This document shows positions 22,737 to 32,637 of a DNA stretch of 64,000 nt, piece after piece; the stretch's first letter is position 1; the number at the start of each line of letters is the position of its first letter. The notes beneath the pieces were generated by a model that saw only the letters and a program-made list of their open reading frames with translations, did no database searches and had not been told where the DNA came from. Source of the DNA: Pseudovirgaria hyperparasitica (taxonomy: Eukaryota; Ascomycota; Dothideomycetes; Acrospermales; Acrospermaceae). The DNA is taken from positions 990,186 to 1,054,185 of the forward strand of contig NW_022985555.1 in the NCBI RefSeq assembly GCF_010093815.1, in the 5' to 3' direction. The position numbers and the translations under genes were made by a program.

Positions 22737-23982
22737 TCAGTGATTTCTTTCTACAATCTCTCTAGCAAATTCTGCGAAACTTCGCTTCTCATCAATCATT
22801 TCCCATAGATTTGGCTGTGTGAATACTGCCAGAGTATTCCGTGCCACCCTGCCTGTATGTTTAGTCGCTTTGGCGCCTCGGACAAAGTGCGGGACGGCTT
22901 TGAATTTGCCTTTCGTGATGATTTCCAGTGCTTCTCCGGTTTGGAATGCAAGGCAGTCTCTCGGTATCGCGACTTTTGTCACAGCTCCGCTACGCGAATG
23001 GATATAGAGCCCAGCTTGCGGATCAGGAGATTGGGCGAGTTCGGTGAGGTCTTTTGGTACATGCGACCTATCATTTAGTTCAGAAAGGCCTCTTAAAAGC
23101 GTAGGGACTGAAGCATCCTCATCGATGAACATGGCGCTGGTCAGACCGGTCAGACAGCCGTGATCAACATGAGTTGCGCACCAGTCGTCTTCGTCGGCGG
23201 ATTTGTTATTGTCGGCAGACGGAGGAGGAAAGTAATGCAAAAGCCTGGCTTTTGTGCTGACACTACTGTTCACGACGTGCTCCAGGTAGCCCGGTTTGTA
23301 GCCATCGATATTTTTCTCTGCATATCGATCACAAGCACGCGCAACTAATACAGCGACATCGATGATTAAAGTACACAGTTCTTCGAAGCTTTCACGAAAG
23401 CCAGGGAGAGTGTCTTCAGATGGCCAGACGTTTGGTGCAGTGTACTCAGGAAATGTCGGGTACCTGGTTGCCAGTGACGTTTGTGTATCTCCTTGCGAGA
23501 ACGATGGCGCGCAATTAACGTAGTAAGATCCTTTGAAAGTATCATATGCTCCGTCCTTCAATTTCTCTTTCCCAAGTGACCATCCGACGAGGTAGTGCGA
23601 GTCGGGCGACTCTAGCTGTTCTGTTCTGCAGTAAGTCACAAATTCTACAGATGGTTCGGAGGCACGATATCACTTTTAAAAAAAACTCGAGCGGGTGACA
23701 CTACAGTCCGACTTACTCAAGCTCTGCTCCGGTAGATTTGCCAGGTAACTAGAATATGACAGTAATCGTAGACGCAAACTTTGAAATCTCTCTGGGAGAC
23801 CTTTGACAACGATTATGCCAAGACTCTCGGGCCCGAAAGCCTCTTCCAACGTCGTAAATGGTATCGAGCCTTTAACCGCGATCGTTAGCAGCTGTTAGAC
23901 CTTCTGGGCCACGGGGATAAGGACCTTGAGTCAGGGCGTCCAGCTCTACGGTCACCGCAGACTTTTTTTCGAGTATAGACAT
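22737..23982 (-). CDS. 2-oxoglutarate/Fe(II)-dependent oxygenase-like protein
   Basis: Non-haem iron oxygenase of the isopenicillin-N-synthase-like fold. Exons on the minus strand: 23982-23925, 23869-23717 and 23620-22737, giving 364 aa. The N-terminal part reads PFTTLEEAFGPESLGIIVV, then LSYSSYLANLPEQSLKQLE and GWSLGKEKL, matching my memory of a conserved fungal group. Likely iron ligands are His221 and Asp223 in THVDHGCLTG and His315 in VPHFVRG; Arg331 is a candidate 2-oxoglutarate anchor. The first intron uses GTCCTT and TTAAAG with a good branch site (GCTAAC); the second acceptor was chosen at AACAG because the alternative TGCAG leaves the frame. Substrate unknown; such enzymes act in secondary metabolism, detoxification or sulfur/nitrogen scavenging. 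The upstream exons are less certain than the last. Confidence 0.82.
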
Positions 23983-25456
23983 GTTCGAAGACACGAGGAA
24001 CACGATGCGTAAAGCATGAGACCAAGGCGGCTTTATGAGCCTTATGAGGGAGTCTGCGGCTCGAAGGTGGAGTCAAGAGGAAAGATTTGATTGGTAGTCG
24101 AGCAGAGCTGCCTTGACCTTTCAGTTTCAGCCCAAGCGCCGGTAGACGGCGTCATCCGATTCCGACGTCGATTCGCCCATAAAATATAAGCTGTGGACAA
24201 TATCAATCTTGTGAACATCTCTTACTTGCTGACTGCAAATCTAGCAGAAGGACTGGCTTGCTACTTTTTCTTCTGGGTGGCCCGTTTCTTCCTATACAGA
24301 ACCATGAGACGCGTTCTGTCTTCACGCGTACCGGTACAGGAGTAGGCCGTTATACTCGAAAGTGAAGCTACCGTTGCAACTAAGCTGTCGTTGTGAAATT
24401 TGTGCTTACACTATCGATAATATTGGTAGGCAGTATGGTGTGAAGGAACTCGAAGCGGAGTTACGCTGTAGAGACAATTGAAAACAAGGACGAGTCGAGG
24501 TATATCAGGACTTCCCTTCAGTAAGTACAGCGTAAGAATGAGGGATCAGATTGTGAGGCTGGATTTCTGATGTACCCGTGGTGGAGGAATTGTTGGTAGT
24601 GTAGCGGGAACGACAGAGTCACGGCGCAGCTATGTATTATCAAACAGGAAATCGATGAACTGAGCTTTTACTAACCCGTAGCAGATCACAAATGGACATT
24701 TGAAAGGCATCGCTCGAAAAGTCCGTCAACCTCGAGTCTACGACGCGCAACCTGAAATTCGCATATCAGGCCTGCGTACATGAAGCTCCCTCCTCGTCGC
24801 AAGTCTTGAACCACGCCCGGTAGACTTCTCCAACAATTTGAGTTCTCATAAACAAGAACTCCAAACCTCCCTCTCTATACTGGCATGGACGAGGGCCCTA
24901 TCATTATCCTTATGTCTGGGTAGGATTTATGTTAATGCTTGCCATGACTGTATGCCAACTACCTGGATTCATCCCTCAGGCAATGCATTACTCAAGAATC
25001 CACTCTCATCAGACCACTTTAGACTCACAAGGGAAGGGACATGCCTGTGTTCTCAGTATCTGCTTCCGACCTAAGGCATTCGTCTGAATTTGAGGAAGGC
25101 ATGAGCAGGTCTTACATCACTTGAGAGAATGTTTTGGCAGGAGACTTTCCTCATCAGGTAATCGACGACACGCCATTTCCCACCCTCATTCTGAGCTCGC
25201 GTGCACTGGCCTTCTGTGATTTGATTAAATAGCTGGCTTCTTCTGCCGTTTTCCATTTCTTCTTCTTCTTCCTCACATCATTCACAAACATTCTCAGTTG
25301 ACAGTATCAGCATCAAAGCATCAATCGGACTCGCTGCCTCCACTCATTGTATCCTTGTTTATTGATTATACTCTTCACCTCAGTCCTCAGATCACTTCAC
25401 TGCTCAAATACACACTTCCATTAAACCTTTCCTCAGACCTGCACGTCTCTTGTACT
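23983..25456. other. Divergent promoter region, otherwise empty
   Basis: About 1.5 kb between two divergently transcribed genes (2OG oxygenase to the left, cell-surface protein to the right). No reading frame with recognisable motifs. The last 200 bp before 25457 are rich in TTCTTCTTC and TCACTC words, as for a fungal 5' leader; an ATTAAATAG at about 25224 could be a weak TATA element. Confidence 0.45.
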
Positions 25457-26562
25457 ATGTCTCCAATCAATTTCACCAAGCTCGCAGCCGTCCTCGCAAC
25501 CTGCGCCAGCCTGACTCGTGCTCAGGATTCGGCTGAAGTATGTCTTCTCTCTTGAGCCGCTGCTGCTGTTAATGACATCTTCTCAGAGGTTCTCTTGCAG
25601 CCTTCCCAGTGGATTTGATCGGACCGTTACTGAAAATGAGCTGTACGATGCAAAACAAATTGGGATGTTTGATTGTAAGTCAAGTCCCGCGACTTGACCC
25701 TTACACAGTTAATCCATCTCCAGGTCCAGTCAAGCACGCAATTCGGGGCTCATACGAGTGCGAATCATACGTCACTGAATATAGCTTTATCCCAGGATGC
25801 ACTACAAAAAGTGAACTCTACCCCTTCGGAACGGACGAAGGTTTATTCCTTGGTCCTGGTGAGTTTCGCGGAACCATCAGGCAGATAATTATCGAGGGTG
25901 GCCTCACTTACAACATCTCAATCTTTGGCTACGGTAACGTCCAAGCTACGCTCGTACCCAAGTCTTTGGAAGTTGTTGAACGCTCACCTCAATGCTACGG
26001 CGGCTACTGTCCTCCAGCATCGTCGGTGGAAGAATCAACTATCTACGTCCCTCCATTTGAACCCTCAACAGTTTACATTCCCCCATCAGAAGCTTCGACC
26101 ACTGTCTATGGCCCTCCACAGGAGACTTCCACCATCACTTCGACCACGCTCATCACTGTCGGCTGTTCGGCTCCTGGTTATGGTACCGATGCTGGATGTC
26201 CAACCTCTGCTCTGCCCACTGAGACGGACGAGGAGTCCTCCACTGGCACAGCCTCCGTGACTGGTACAGAATTCTCTGGCACGGCCTCGGCCACTGGGAC
26301 TGCCTCTTCTGGTACTGTCTCCTCTACTGGTACAGCTTCTTCTGGTACTGTCTCCTCTACTGGCACAGCCTCCTCTGGTACCGCATCGACCACTGTCACT
26401 GCTACCACCACCGTTGTGAACAACTTGATTCCCTTTGAGCCCCTGACTATCCCTACAGAGACCATTGCCATCCCTAGCTCGCAGGGCTCTTCTGTTGAAA
26501 GCTGTCGCGGCCCTCTCGGCGCCATGGTGATGGTTATGGCTGGTTTCTTGCTTCTTGCTTGA
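25457..26562 (+). CDS. Ser/Thr-rich, probably GPI-anchored cell-surface protein
   Basis: Three exons, 25457-25537, 25587-25674 and 25724-26562, give 335 aa. A signal peptide (KLAAVLATCASLTRA) precedes a domain of about 125 aa with six or more cysteines (RFSCSLPSGF, MFDCPV, YECESY, IPGCTT, SPQCYGGYC). I do not recognise it; a compact disulfide-stabilised fold is likely. It is followed by imperfect STIYVPP / STVYIPP / TTVYGPP repeats and then a Ser/Thr/Gly stalk with near-identical units of the type SSGTVSSTGTA. The end is a hydrophobic tail (GAMVMVMAGFLLLA) after Gly/Pro/Leu, consistent with GPI anchoring. Introns have good GTATGT/GTAAGT donors and CAG acceptors. Likely a cell-wall protein; ligand and role unknown. 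Confidence 0.82.
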
Positions 26563-26657
26563 GATTGCCCAGTTCTCCTGGCCGGGAAGCTTGAGACACG
26601 ATGGTCTGAGAGTAGCTGGTCTTGTGTGTTTTAGTGTGATGGAAAGAGTGGTTTTGC

Positions 26658-26761
26658 TTGGGTCGAGTATGGTATCGTGTTGATTGGTCTGAGGGCAGAC
26701 CTAGTTTCCTTGGTTCGAGTATGGTATCGTATTGTTTGGTCTGATGGAAGACCTAGTTTCC
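26658..26761 (+). repeat. 52-bp tandem duplication
   Basis: Two adjacent 52-bp copies (26658-26709 and 26710-26761), both with TCGAGTATGGTATCGT and GACCTAGTTTCC, differing at about five positions. Confidence 0.92.
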
Positions 26762-26886
26762 CTTGACCTGGAAGAGAGTGAAGACGTTCTGGAGTAGCCA
26801 AGAACCTAATAGACCTTTTTTCTCGCTCGAAGTTTTGTGTGTCGTGTGAGTTTTGTATTTTTCTTTTGTGGTTTCCAGAGCCAGTA

Positions 26887-27014
26887 TGAGACGTGCAACT
26901 GCTGGCTTGAGACGTGCAAGTGCTGGCTTGTGAGGCGCAACTGCTGGCTTGTGAGGCGCAACTGCTGGCTTGTGAGGCGCAACTGCTGGCTTGAGACGTG
27001 CAAGTGCTGGCTTG
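26887..27014 (+). repeat. 21-bp minisatellite, six units
   Basis: Six 21-bp units sharing GTGCTGGCT or ACTGCTGGCT ends. There are two variants: a GAGACGTGCAA form (units 1, 2 and 6) and a GTGAGGCGCAA form (units 3-5). Units 3-5 appear identical, indicating recent expansion. Confidence 0.95.
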
Positions 27015-27101
27015 GGTATATGACGTATGACGTTGTGTTGGTGGCATGGATGTTGCGAGTATAGTGTAATGACAGTCGTGTTGTTTGAGTGACTGTATTC
27101 C

Positions 27102-27102
27102 A

Positions 27103-27140
<38 letters not shown>
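27102..27140. repeat. CA then TA microsatellite
   Basis: Roughly ten CA units run directly into ten AT units, 90 bp from the minisatellite. Confidence 0.95.
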
Positions 27141-27141
<1 letters not shown>

Positions 27142-27225
27142 AACAATGCAAGCACGGCAGAATGGGAATCTTATTTGATAGATTAATACTATTACTACTA
27201 GTACTACTCCTAACAAGTACAAGCA

Positions 27226-28692
27226 CTACAACTTCAGCTTGTAGGAATGGATGACGTGCGGGTTGCAGTAGGAGAGCAGGCCGGTCTGGCCCCACTCGCC
27301 ACCAATGCCACTCTCCTTGTGGCCGCCAAAGATGGCCTGCGGCGTGGGCTTTTCCCAGCTATTGACAAAGACGCTGCCGGCCTGGAGACGGCGGGCGATG
27401 CGCTCGGCACGGTCGACGTCGGCGCCCCAGACGCAGGCGCCGAGACCGGTGTTTGTATTGTTTGCGCGGGCAATGACCTCCTCCTCGTCGGACCAGGGCT
27501 GGGTGGGCACGATGGGGCCAAAGGGCTCCTCGGCGATGATGCGGCTGTCATTTGGCGGGTTATCGATGATGGTCGGGGTGATGAAGAAGCCCTTTTGCGG
27601 GAGTGCGGAATCGGTTGCGTCGGGCGAGCCGGCGGCGAACTTGTAGCCTTTTGCTTTGGAGTCCTGGAAGAAGGTCTTGACCTTGTCGTACTGCATCTTG
27701 TTCTGGATGGGGCCGAGGAGGATGTCGTCGGGCTGGTCGTCGCCGCCGCCGAGCTTGATGGACTTTGCAAAGGCGGCCATTTCGGCGACAAAGTCGGTGT
27801 AGATGGCCTCGTGGATGTAGATGCGCTTTGTGGCAACGCAGACCTGGCCTGAGTTCTGGAAGGCGCCCATGACGATTTCGGGGGCGGTCTTCTTGATGTC
27901 GACGTCGGGCAGGATGATGGAGGCGTCGTTGCCGCCGAGCTCGAGGGTGACGCGCTTGAGGGTTTTGGCGGCGGCTTCCATGACCTTTTTGCCGGTGGCG
28001 ATGGAGCCGGTGAAGGAGATTTTGTGGACGTTTGGGTGGAGGGAGAGCCAGGCGCCGAGGTCGTTGTTGCCGCCGACGACCTGGACGACGCCGGGCGGGA
28101 AGACTTCCTGCATCGTCTCGACCATCTTCAGGGAGGTGTAGGGGGTGAAGGGCGAGGGCTTGACGATGATGGTGTTGCCGGTCAGCAGGGCGGGCGCGAT
28201 CTTGCCCATGGAGAGGATGAGGGGGAAGTTCCAGGGGCAGATTGCGCCGACGACGCCGAGGGGCGTGTAGCGGGTCGTGATGACCTTTTCGTCGTCCTCG
28301 ATGCGCTCCTCGGGGATGGTGAGGGTGGTGTGGAAGCCGGCGAACTGGGTGACGCCGTCGACCTCGACGGTGGCAAACTTGCGCGGCTTGCCCGTCTCCT
28401 TGATCAGGAGGTTGATGAAGTCGTCTCTGTGCTGCGCGTAGACGGCCACCCACTTGCCGAGCAGCTCCTTGCGCTCCTCGATTGAGGTCTGGCTCCAGGA
28501 CACGAAGGCCTTGTTTGCGGCGGCGACGGCATCTTCGAGGTCTTGCTTGCTGGCGACGGGGACGTCCCACAGCTCCTGGCCGGTGACGGGGTTGACGCCG
28601 TGGTGGGGAGTGTCTTTGGTGTCGCGTAGCTGGCCGTCGACAATGTTGTAGAACTTGTCGAAGACGATGGTGGAGACTTTGGAGGGAGACAT
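27226..28692 (-). CDS. Aldehyde dehydrogenase (NAD(P)+-dependent, class 1/2-like)
   Basis: Oxidises aldehydes to carboxylic acids in the cytosol. A single exon of 488 aa, the usual family length. The Rossmann-domain motif PWNFP holds Asn155 and VKPSPFTPY the cofactor-binding Lys178. FTGSIATG is the NAD-binding turn. LELGGND gives the general-base Glu251 and GQVCVATKR the catalytic Cys285. EEPFGPI and the C-terminal SGIGGEWG block are also present. No organellar presequence or PTS1 is seen (C-terminus KLKL). The gene is GC-rich in third codon positions, which produces long spurious open frames on both strands. It is convergent with the cell-surface protein gene and has a long upstream gene-free region, so a large promoter is possible. 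Substrate cannot be told from sequence. Confidence 0.95.
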   Translation of the reverse strand: MSPSKVSTIVFDKFYNIVDGQLRDTKDTPHHGVNPVTGQELWDVPVASKQDLEDAVAAANKAFVSWSQTSIEERKELLGKWVAVYAQHRDDFINLLIKETGKPRKFATVEVDGVTQFAGFHTTLTIPEERIEDDEKVITTRYTPLGVVGAICPWNFPLILSMGKIAPALLTGNTIIVKPSPFTPYTSLKMVETMQEVFPPGVVQVVGGNNDLGAWLSLHPNVHKISFTGSIATGKKVMEAAAKTLKRVTLELGGNDASIILPDVDIKKTAPEIVMGAFQNSGQVCVATKRIYIHEAIYTDFVAEMAAFAKSIKLGGGDDQPDDILLGPIQNKMQYDKVKTFFQDSKAKGYKFAAGSPDATDSALPQKGFFITPTIIDNPPNDSRIIAEEPFGPIVPTQPWSDEEEVIARANNTNTGLGACVWGADVDRAERIARRLQAGSVFVNSWEKPTPQAIFGGHKESGIGGEWGQTGLLSYCNPHVIHSYKLKL

Positions 28693-29301
28693 GGCGGGAG
28701 TTGGGTATCAAAGAGGATTGGAGGGGTGGACGAGAGAGAGAGGAGTTTTTGGAAGGGAGACGAGGAGGCGAGTCGGAATGCGAGGAGAGGATGGCAATTG
28801 ATATATGGACGGCAATAAGGTCAATGACAGACATGCATGAGTAGGTGGAGTGTAGTAGCAGTAGTAGTAGTAGTGTAGTGTATTAGTGGTAGTGGATTGC
28901 GGATGACATTAGCTGGTGGGTGGGGATCCATGCCGAAGCGGAAGCCGACCCCCCTCCCCCTCCTCCTCTATTGCACGCATCGGTCAGTCAATAAAGGGTG
29001 TTCATGTTTGATGCAGTAATAGAATCATATTCAACGCTCTGCCTGATACTACTCCAAGTACTGTCCAGGCAGAATGCACGGCAAGTTTGCACTAACTGGA
29101 AGGGGATAACACACAAAACACAACAAACACACACTCTCACACTCCAGCTGTCTCACTCACTCACTCACTCCTCACTCACTCACAAGCCAAGCCTGCAGTG
29201 CCAATGGATTGCGGGGAGAAGACGGCTAGTCCGGATATAGGCAATACTGGCTGGCTTGACATCTCGCGAGTTGTTGCCCGCTATTTCTTGCTGGCTGGCG
29301 G

Positions 29302-29332
29302 GGCTGACGGGCTGACGGGCTGACGGGCTGAC
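29302..29332 (+). repeat. GGCTGACG tandem repeat
   Basis: Four consecutive 8-bp units, the last one incomplete. Confidence 0.9.
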
Positions 29333-30940
29333 TTTTGGGGGGGTTTTTAGGCGGGGGTGTCGGTGTCTTAGGGCGAGCGGCCTGCCTGGGGGGGACTTTG
29401 CGGGGCTGGCGGGCTGTCCTGTCCTGTCCTGCTGGTGGGCTGTCTGCCTGCCTACTGCCTTACTACTGCTACTGCTACCTGCTACCTGCTACCTGCTACC
29501 CTACCTAATACTTACTATACTACGCAGTAATAGCTAATACCTCGGACGTGGCGCCAAGTGGAGGGGCACGGCGAGCGCAATGAGGGGCAGCATCTATCAG
29601 GCATTCAGGCATTCATCACCTTAGCTAAGCTTGTCTGCTTCAATTCCTCCAATTCCTTCATTCTTCATTCCATCTTCTCGTCCCTCTTCTCCACCACACA
29701 GCCAACAAACACCAATACCATCCCCTCTACCACACACACTATACCTCCGTCAACAATCCTCTCTCACTGCCAACTAATCATCTTCGCTGAACAGCCAACC
29801 ATCTTCGCTGAACAGCCAACCATCTATCCCTTCGACACTTGGCCTCCACCTCCACCTCCACCCCTACCGCTCCACCGCTAACTGCTATAGGCAAACACTC
29901 GCGCCTCCTCCGCGGACTCGGCTCAGCCCTGGAATAGGACAATAGGTATGCATCCCTGATCCATCTCGTCCTCTTTGTTGCTCTGTTGCTCTTCTTGCTT
30001 ATACATCTGCCCTCCACCACCAGCTGTTCCCGCTCTTCATATTCCGTTTTCGTCAATTCTCCTTCCGCTACTCGCTCCCAATCACTCGCTTCTTTTCACT
30101 CATGCTCACAACTCTCAGATATCCTTACCGCTATTCCTGTCCAGGCCTGCATCTACTGCATGAATCTACTAATGCCACCCTCTCCATCCTTTCCGCCCCC
30201 TGCCACCATGCGACAACGCTCCACAATCATAGCCATCCACGCATTGAAAAATATACCATTGTGAGTCCTGCGCTCCGTCTCCGCCGTTTCGTTATCACGC
30301 TCGCATTTCCTGTCTAGGATATCGCTCTGAACCTTGAACTGTCGTCCTGTGTCTCGATTGTGGGGCCGGTGACATCGATCGGACCGTGCCGTGTCAATCG
30401 TCCTTTTAGTTTGGCGCATCGGGGAGAATCTCGCACAACAAGCCTGATGCCACCCACCACTCTCACACACTCAAAGCTTCAGTCCTTTGCCGTGAACATG
30501 CCACTATAATCCGTGCATGATTATGCCGTCTTGCAAGATATGTCCGTCAACGATATGGCAACGCTGCCTGGCCCGACATGGCCGAGTGCAGCGCAGACAA
30601 TTGTCTGACTAACCGCCGTTCTTGTGCGACCATAACGTGAGCCCCACTCATCTGATACTCCAGAGTGATTATCCATCGTCCACTTTCTAATCAAACACGC
30701 CTTCCATCTGCGGGGCGTGTTGCCTAATCCACGGAGTAATGTTCGTGTCTCCGACTAGCTAGCATAAATCCCGCCTCCATTCCACCCGCACTGCACACAA
30801 TTGCCCAAGGAATCAGGACCCATTCCATCGGACGTTGCAAAAAGCTCGCGCTTGGCCTTGTCACACAAAATCGCTTCGTCGTTCACACTAGCTTCTAGCC
30901 CGCCCTTATGCGTATGCACTGTCTTGCGCCATACATGATG

Positions 30941-30961
30941 GCTAGCTACTAATTAGCTAGC
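30941..30961. repeat. Inverted repeat, 8-bp arms
   Basis: Arms GCTAGCTA and TAGCTAGC around a 5-bp spacer; a related GCTAATTAGC palindrome lies at 1291-1300. Could form a small cruciform or be a dimeric protein-binding site. Confidence 0.7.
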
Positions 30962-31162
30962 TGCTGCATGGCTCTTGCAGTAGATCCGCTCTCCCCCTTT
31001 CCCCCCCGGCTGACGTCAGCGGCGTACTCCTTGTCGCGGGAATAAGCTGTTCTTTGGCCTGACGTCGCCGTTTGACGATTCGACTCATTCAAAATGTGCT
31101 TGGCATTGCACAGGTATACCTAACAACATAATGCTTTTGCTCTGGCGTCGTCGCGCCAAGTA

Positions 31163-31180
31163 GCATGCATGTATGCATGC
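31163..31180. repeat. Inverted repeat, 8-bp arms
   Basis: Arms GCATGCAT and ATGCATGC around a 2-bp spacer, 200 bp from the previous inverted repeat. Confidence 0.7.
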
Positions 31181-31337
31181 CTTTGAAGATAATTTGCCCA
31201 TGTCTAACAAGCATGGCCAGCCATAATGTATCTTCCCGTTTCCTCGTCATAGCACGTCATATATCTCTATAAAAACCCAAAATTCACTCCTACCTAGTAT
31301 AGCCCCTCCTTTCCTCCCCGCCTCGCTCGGCATGGCC

Positions 31338-32297
31338 TCAGGCAAACTTATCATGCTTCCCCTTCCTCCGCACATACACCAACTCCTCATAGAAATTCCC
31401 CTCCCGCCGCGCCCTCTTCAGCCGCCTAACCTCCTCATCCCCAAGCTTCCGCTCCGCCAGCTTCTCAAGCTCACTCCGACTGATCTTCGCACTCGCCTTT
31501 TCCTCGCGCGCCACCTGCTGCAGCCGCGGCTTGAAGCGCGCCTGCATCCGGATCCGCAGCGTGCAAGGGTACGTCAGCGTGTCCGCATCGCCCCGGACTT
31601 CTGATGCCGAGGGCGCGGTCAGGAAGGTCTCGTATGCGGTCTGGAGGGCGAAGCCGGAGGGTGCGTGCGCCGAGGGCACCGGCGTGAAGATGCAGGGTGG
31701 GTTCGCGGCTGTCGAGGTGGCGCTGAGGAGGCCGTGTTTGTCGGCGGATAGATATCTGTTTTTTTTTTGTTCGCTTCGTCAGCATATCTATCTCTTCTGA
31801 TCATCATCATCATTCCATCCATCCATTCGTGACAAATCATCCAGGATATATATGTATCAAAAGAAAACGGCAACGTACTTCCCATGATGCCCCTTGAGCG
31901 TCACACCCTCCAAGCCGGCTACCCGTCCCGCGACCCAGACTTGTCGTACGTCGTGCGGCTCGGCGGTCGCGGGGTTGGAGTCGATCATGTTTTCGAGGGG
32001 GTGGGCGAAGACGGCGCCGAGGGCGTCGCTCGAGAGGGCTGTGGGCGGGCTGGTGGCGAGGACGAGGAGGACGGGCCCGGTGATGTCGGCTTCTGTTTCG
32101 GCGGTTGTCCAGGTGTCGTCGTTGTTGTCGTTGGTGGTGGTGGTGGTGGTTGTGCTGGGTTGGGGATCTGTGGTTGTGCTGGTGGTGGTTGTGGTGGTTG
32201 TGAGGGACTGGGTGTGTTGTTCGGATGGGGGTGGGGTGGGGTCGCGTTTGCGTTTTCGGGGCTTCTTGTCGCCTTTGAAGGTTAGTGGTTTGACCAT
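31338..32297 (-). CDS. FRG1-family protein
   Basis: Homologue of FSHD region gene 1, a nuclear/nucleolar and actin-associated beta-trefoil protein linked to RNA processing. Exons 32297-31879 and 31755-31338 give 278 aa. The start MVKPLTFKGDKKPRKRKRD is the conserved basic N-terminus; an upstream in-frame ATG at 32348 would only add a poly-Thr run and was not used. A low-complexity Thr/Asn/Asp insertion (about residues 30-65) is unusual for the family. The fascin-like core begins with GPVLL and includes VWVAGRVAGLEGVTLKGHHGKYL and SADKHGLLSA. The C-terminus is a Lys/Arg/Glu-rich helix ending VRRKGKHDKFA, like other family members. The 123-bp intron splits a lysine codon (GGGAA / A) exactly at the conserved GKYLS motif. 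It lies in tandem downstream of the lectin gene. Confidence 0.88.
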
Positions 32298-32637
32298 TGT
32301 TGTGTTGTTGGTGGTGGTGGTTGTGGTTGTGGTGGTGACTTGTGTCACGAAAGAGAAGTGTGCGGTGGTGGTGGTGTATCTTGAGATGGAGCTGCGGTGG
32401 AGCTAGTAGAGCTTAGCTCCCGACGTAGGGCTAGTGGATGTGATGTGTGATATTTGGGCACAGTAGAGGTACTTCTGGGCACAGCTGCTCCTAGATTCGA
32501 TTGGATTGGTAGCGAATGTAGATAGATAGATACACGCTTATCATGGTAATGAACGTTGACTCTTCCAGTCCTTTATACCCTCTTCCCATCCTCACACATC
32601 CATCTTCCCACCCATCCTCGCACCATGTCATCCCCCC
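32298..32637. other. Intergenic between lectin and FRG1 genes
   Basis: About 340 bp. The part next to the FRG1 start is a GTG/GTT-rich run on the plus strand (ACC/ACA on the coding strand), so the 5' leader of that gene is low-complexity. No gene seen. Confidence 0.5.

Larger units (their letters stand above)
26563..27225. other. Convergent 3' region packed with tandem repeats
   Basis: Separates the 3' ends of the cell-surface gene and the aldehyde dehydrogenase gene. It contains a 52-bp tandem duplication, a six-unit 21-bp minisatellite and a CA/TA microsatellite (listed separately). No gene is supported; open frames here are products of the repeats. Confidence 0.7.
28693..31337. other. Long repeat-rich gene-free region upstream of the aldehyde dehydrogenase
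   Basis: 2.6 kb with no supported gene. It contains short tandem repeats (TAG units near 28855-28875, CACT units near 29150-29180, GGCTGACG at 29302-29332, CTACCTG near 29474-29499). Two 21-bp direct copies of a CATCTTCGCTGAACAGCC-type word lie at 29779-29820. A C/T-rich plus strand spans 29640-30260, and two strong inverted repeats lie at 30941-30961 and 31163-31180. The pyrimidine-rich block resembles a transcribed leader, but no coding sequence follows it. Confidence 0.5.

Noticed and set aside
27247-28834. Long open frames on the plus strand and in a second minus frame over the aldehyde dehydrogenase gene
   Set aside because: They are shadows of a GC-rich coding sequence; compositions are Arg/Pro/His- or Val/Gly-rich without motifs, while the 488-aa minus frame has every ALDH motif.
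29778-30470. Minus-strand frames of about 90-105 aa in the pyrimidine-rich tract
   Set aside because: Arg/Glu-rich products of a CT-rich strand, no motif, no start context or homologue recalled.
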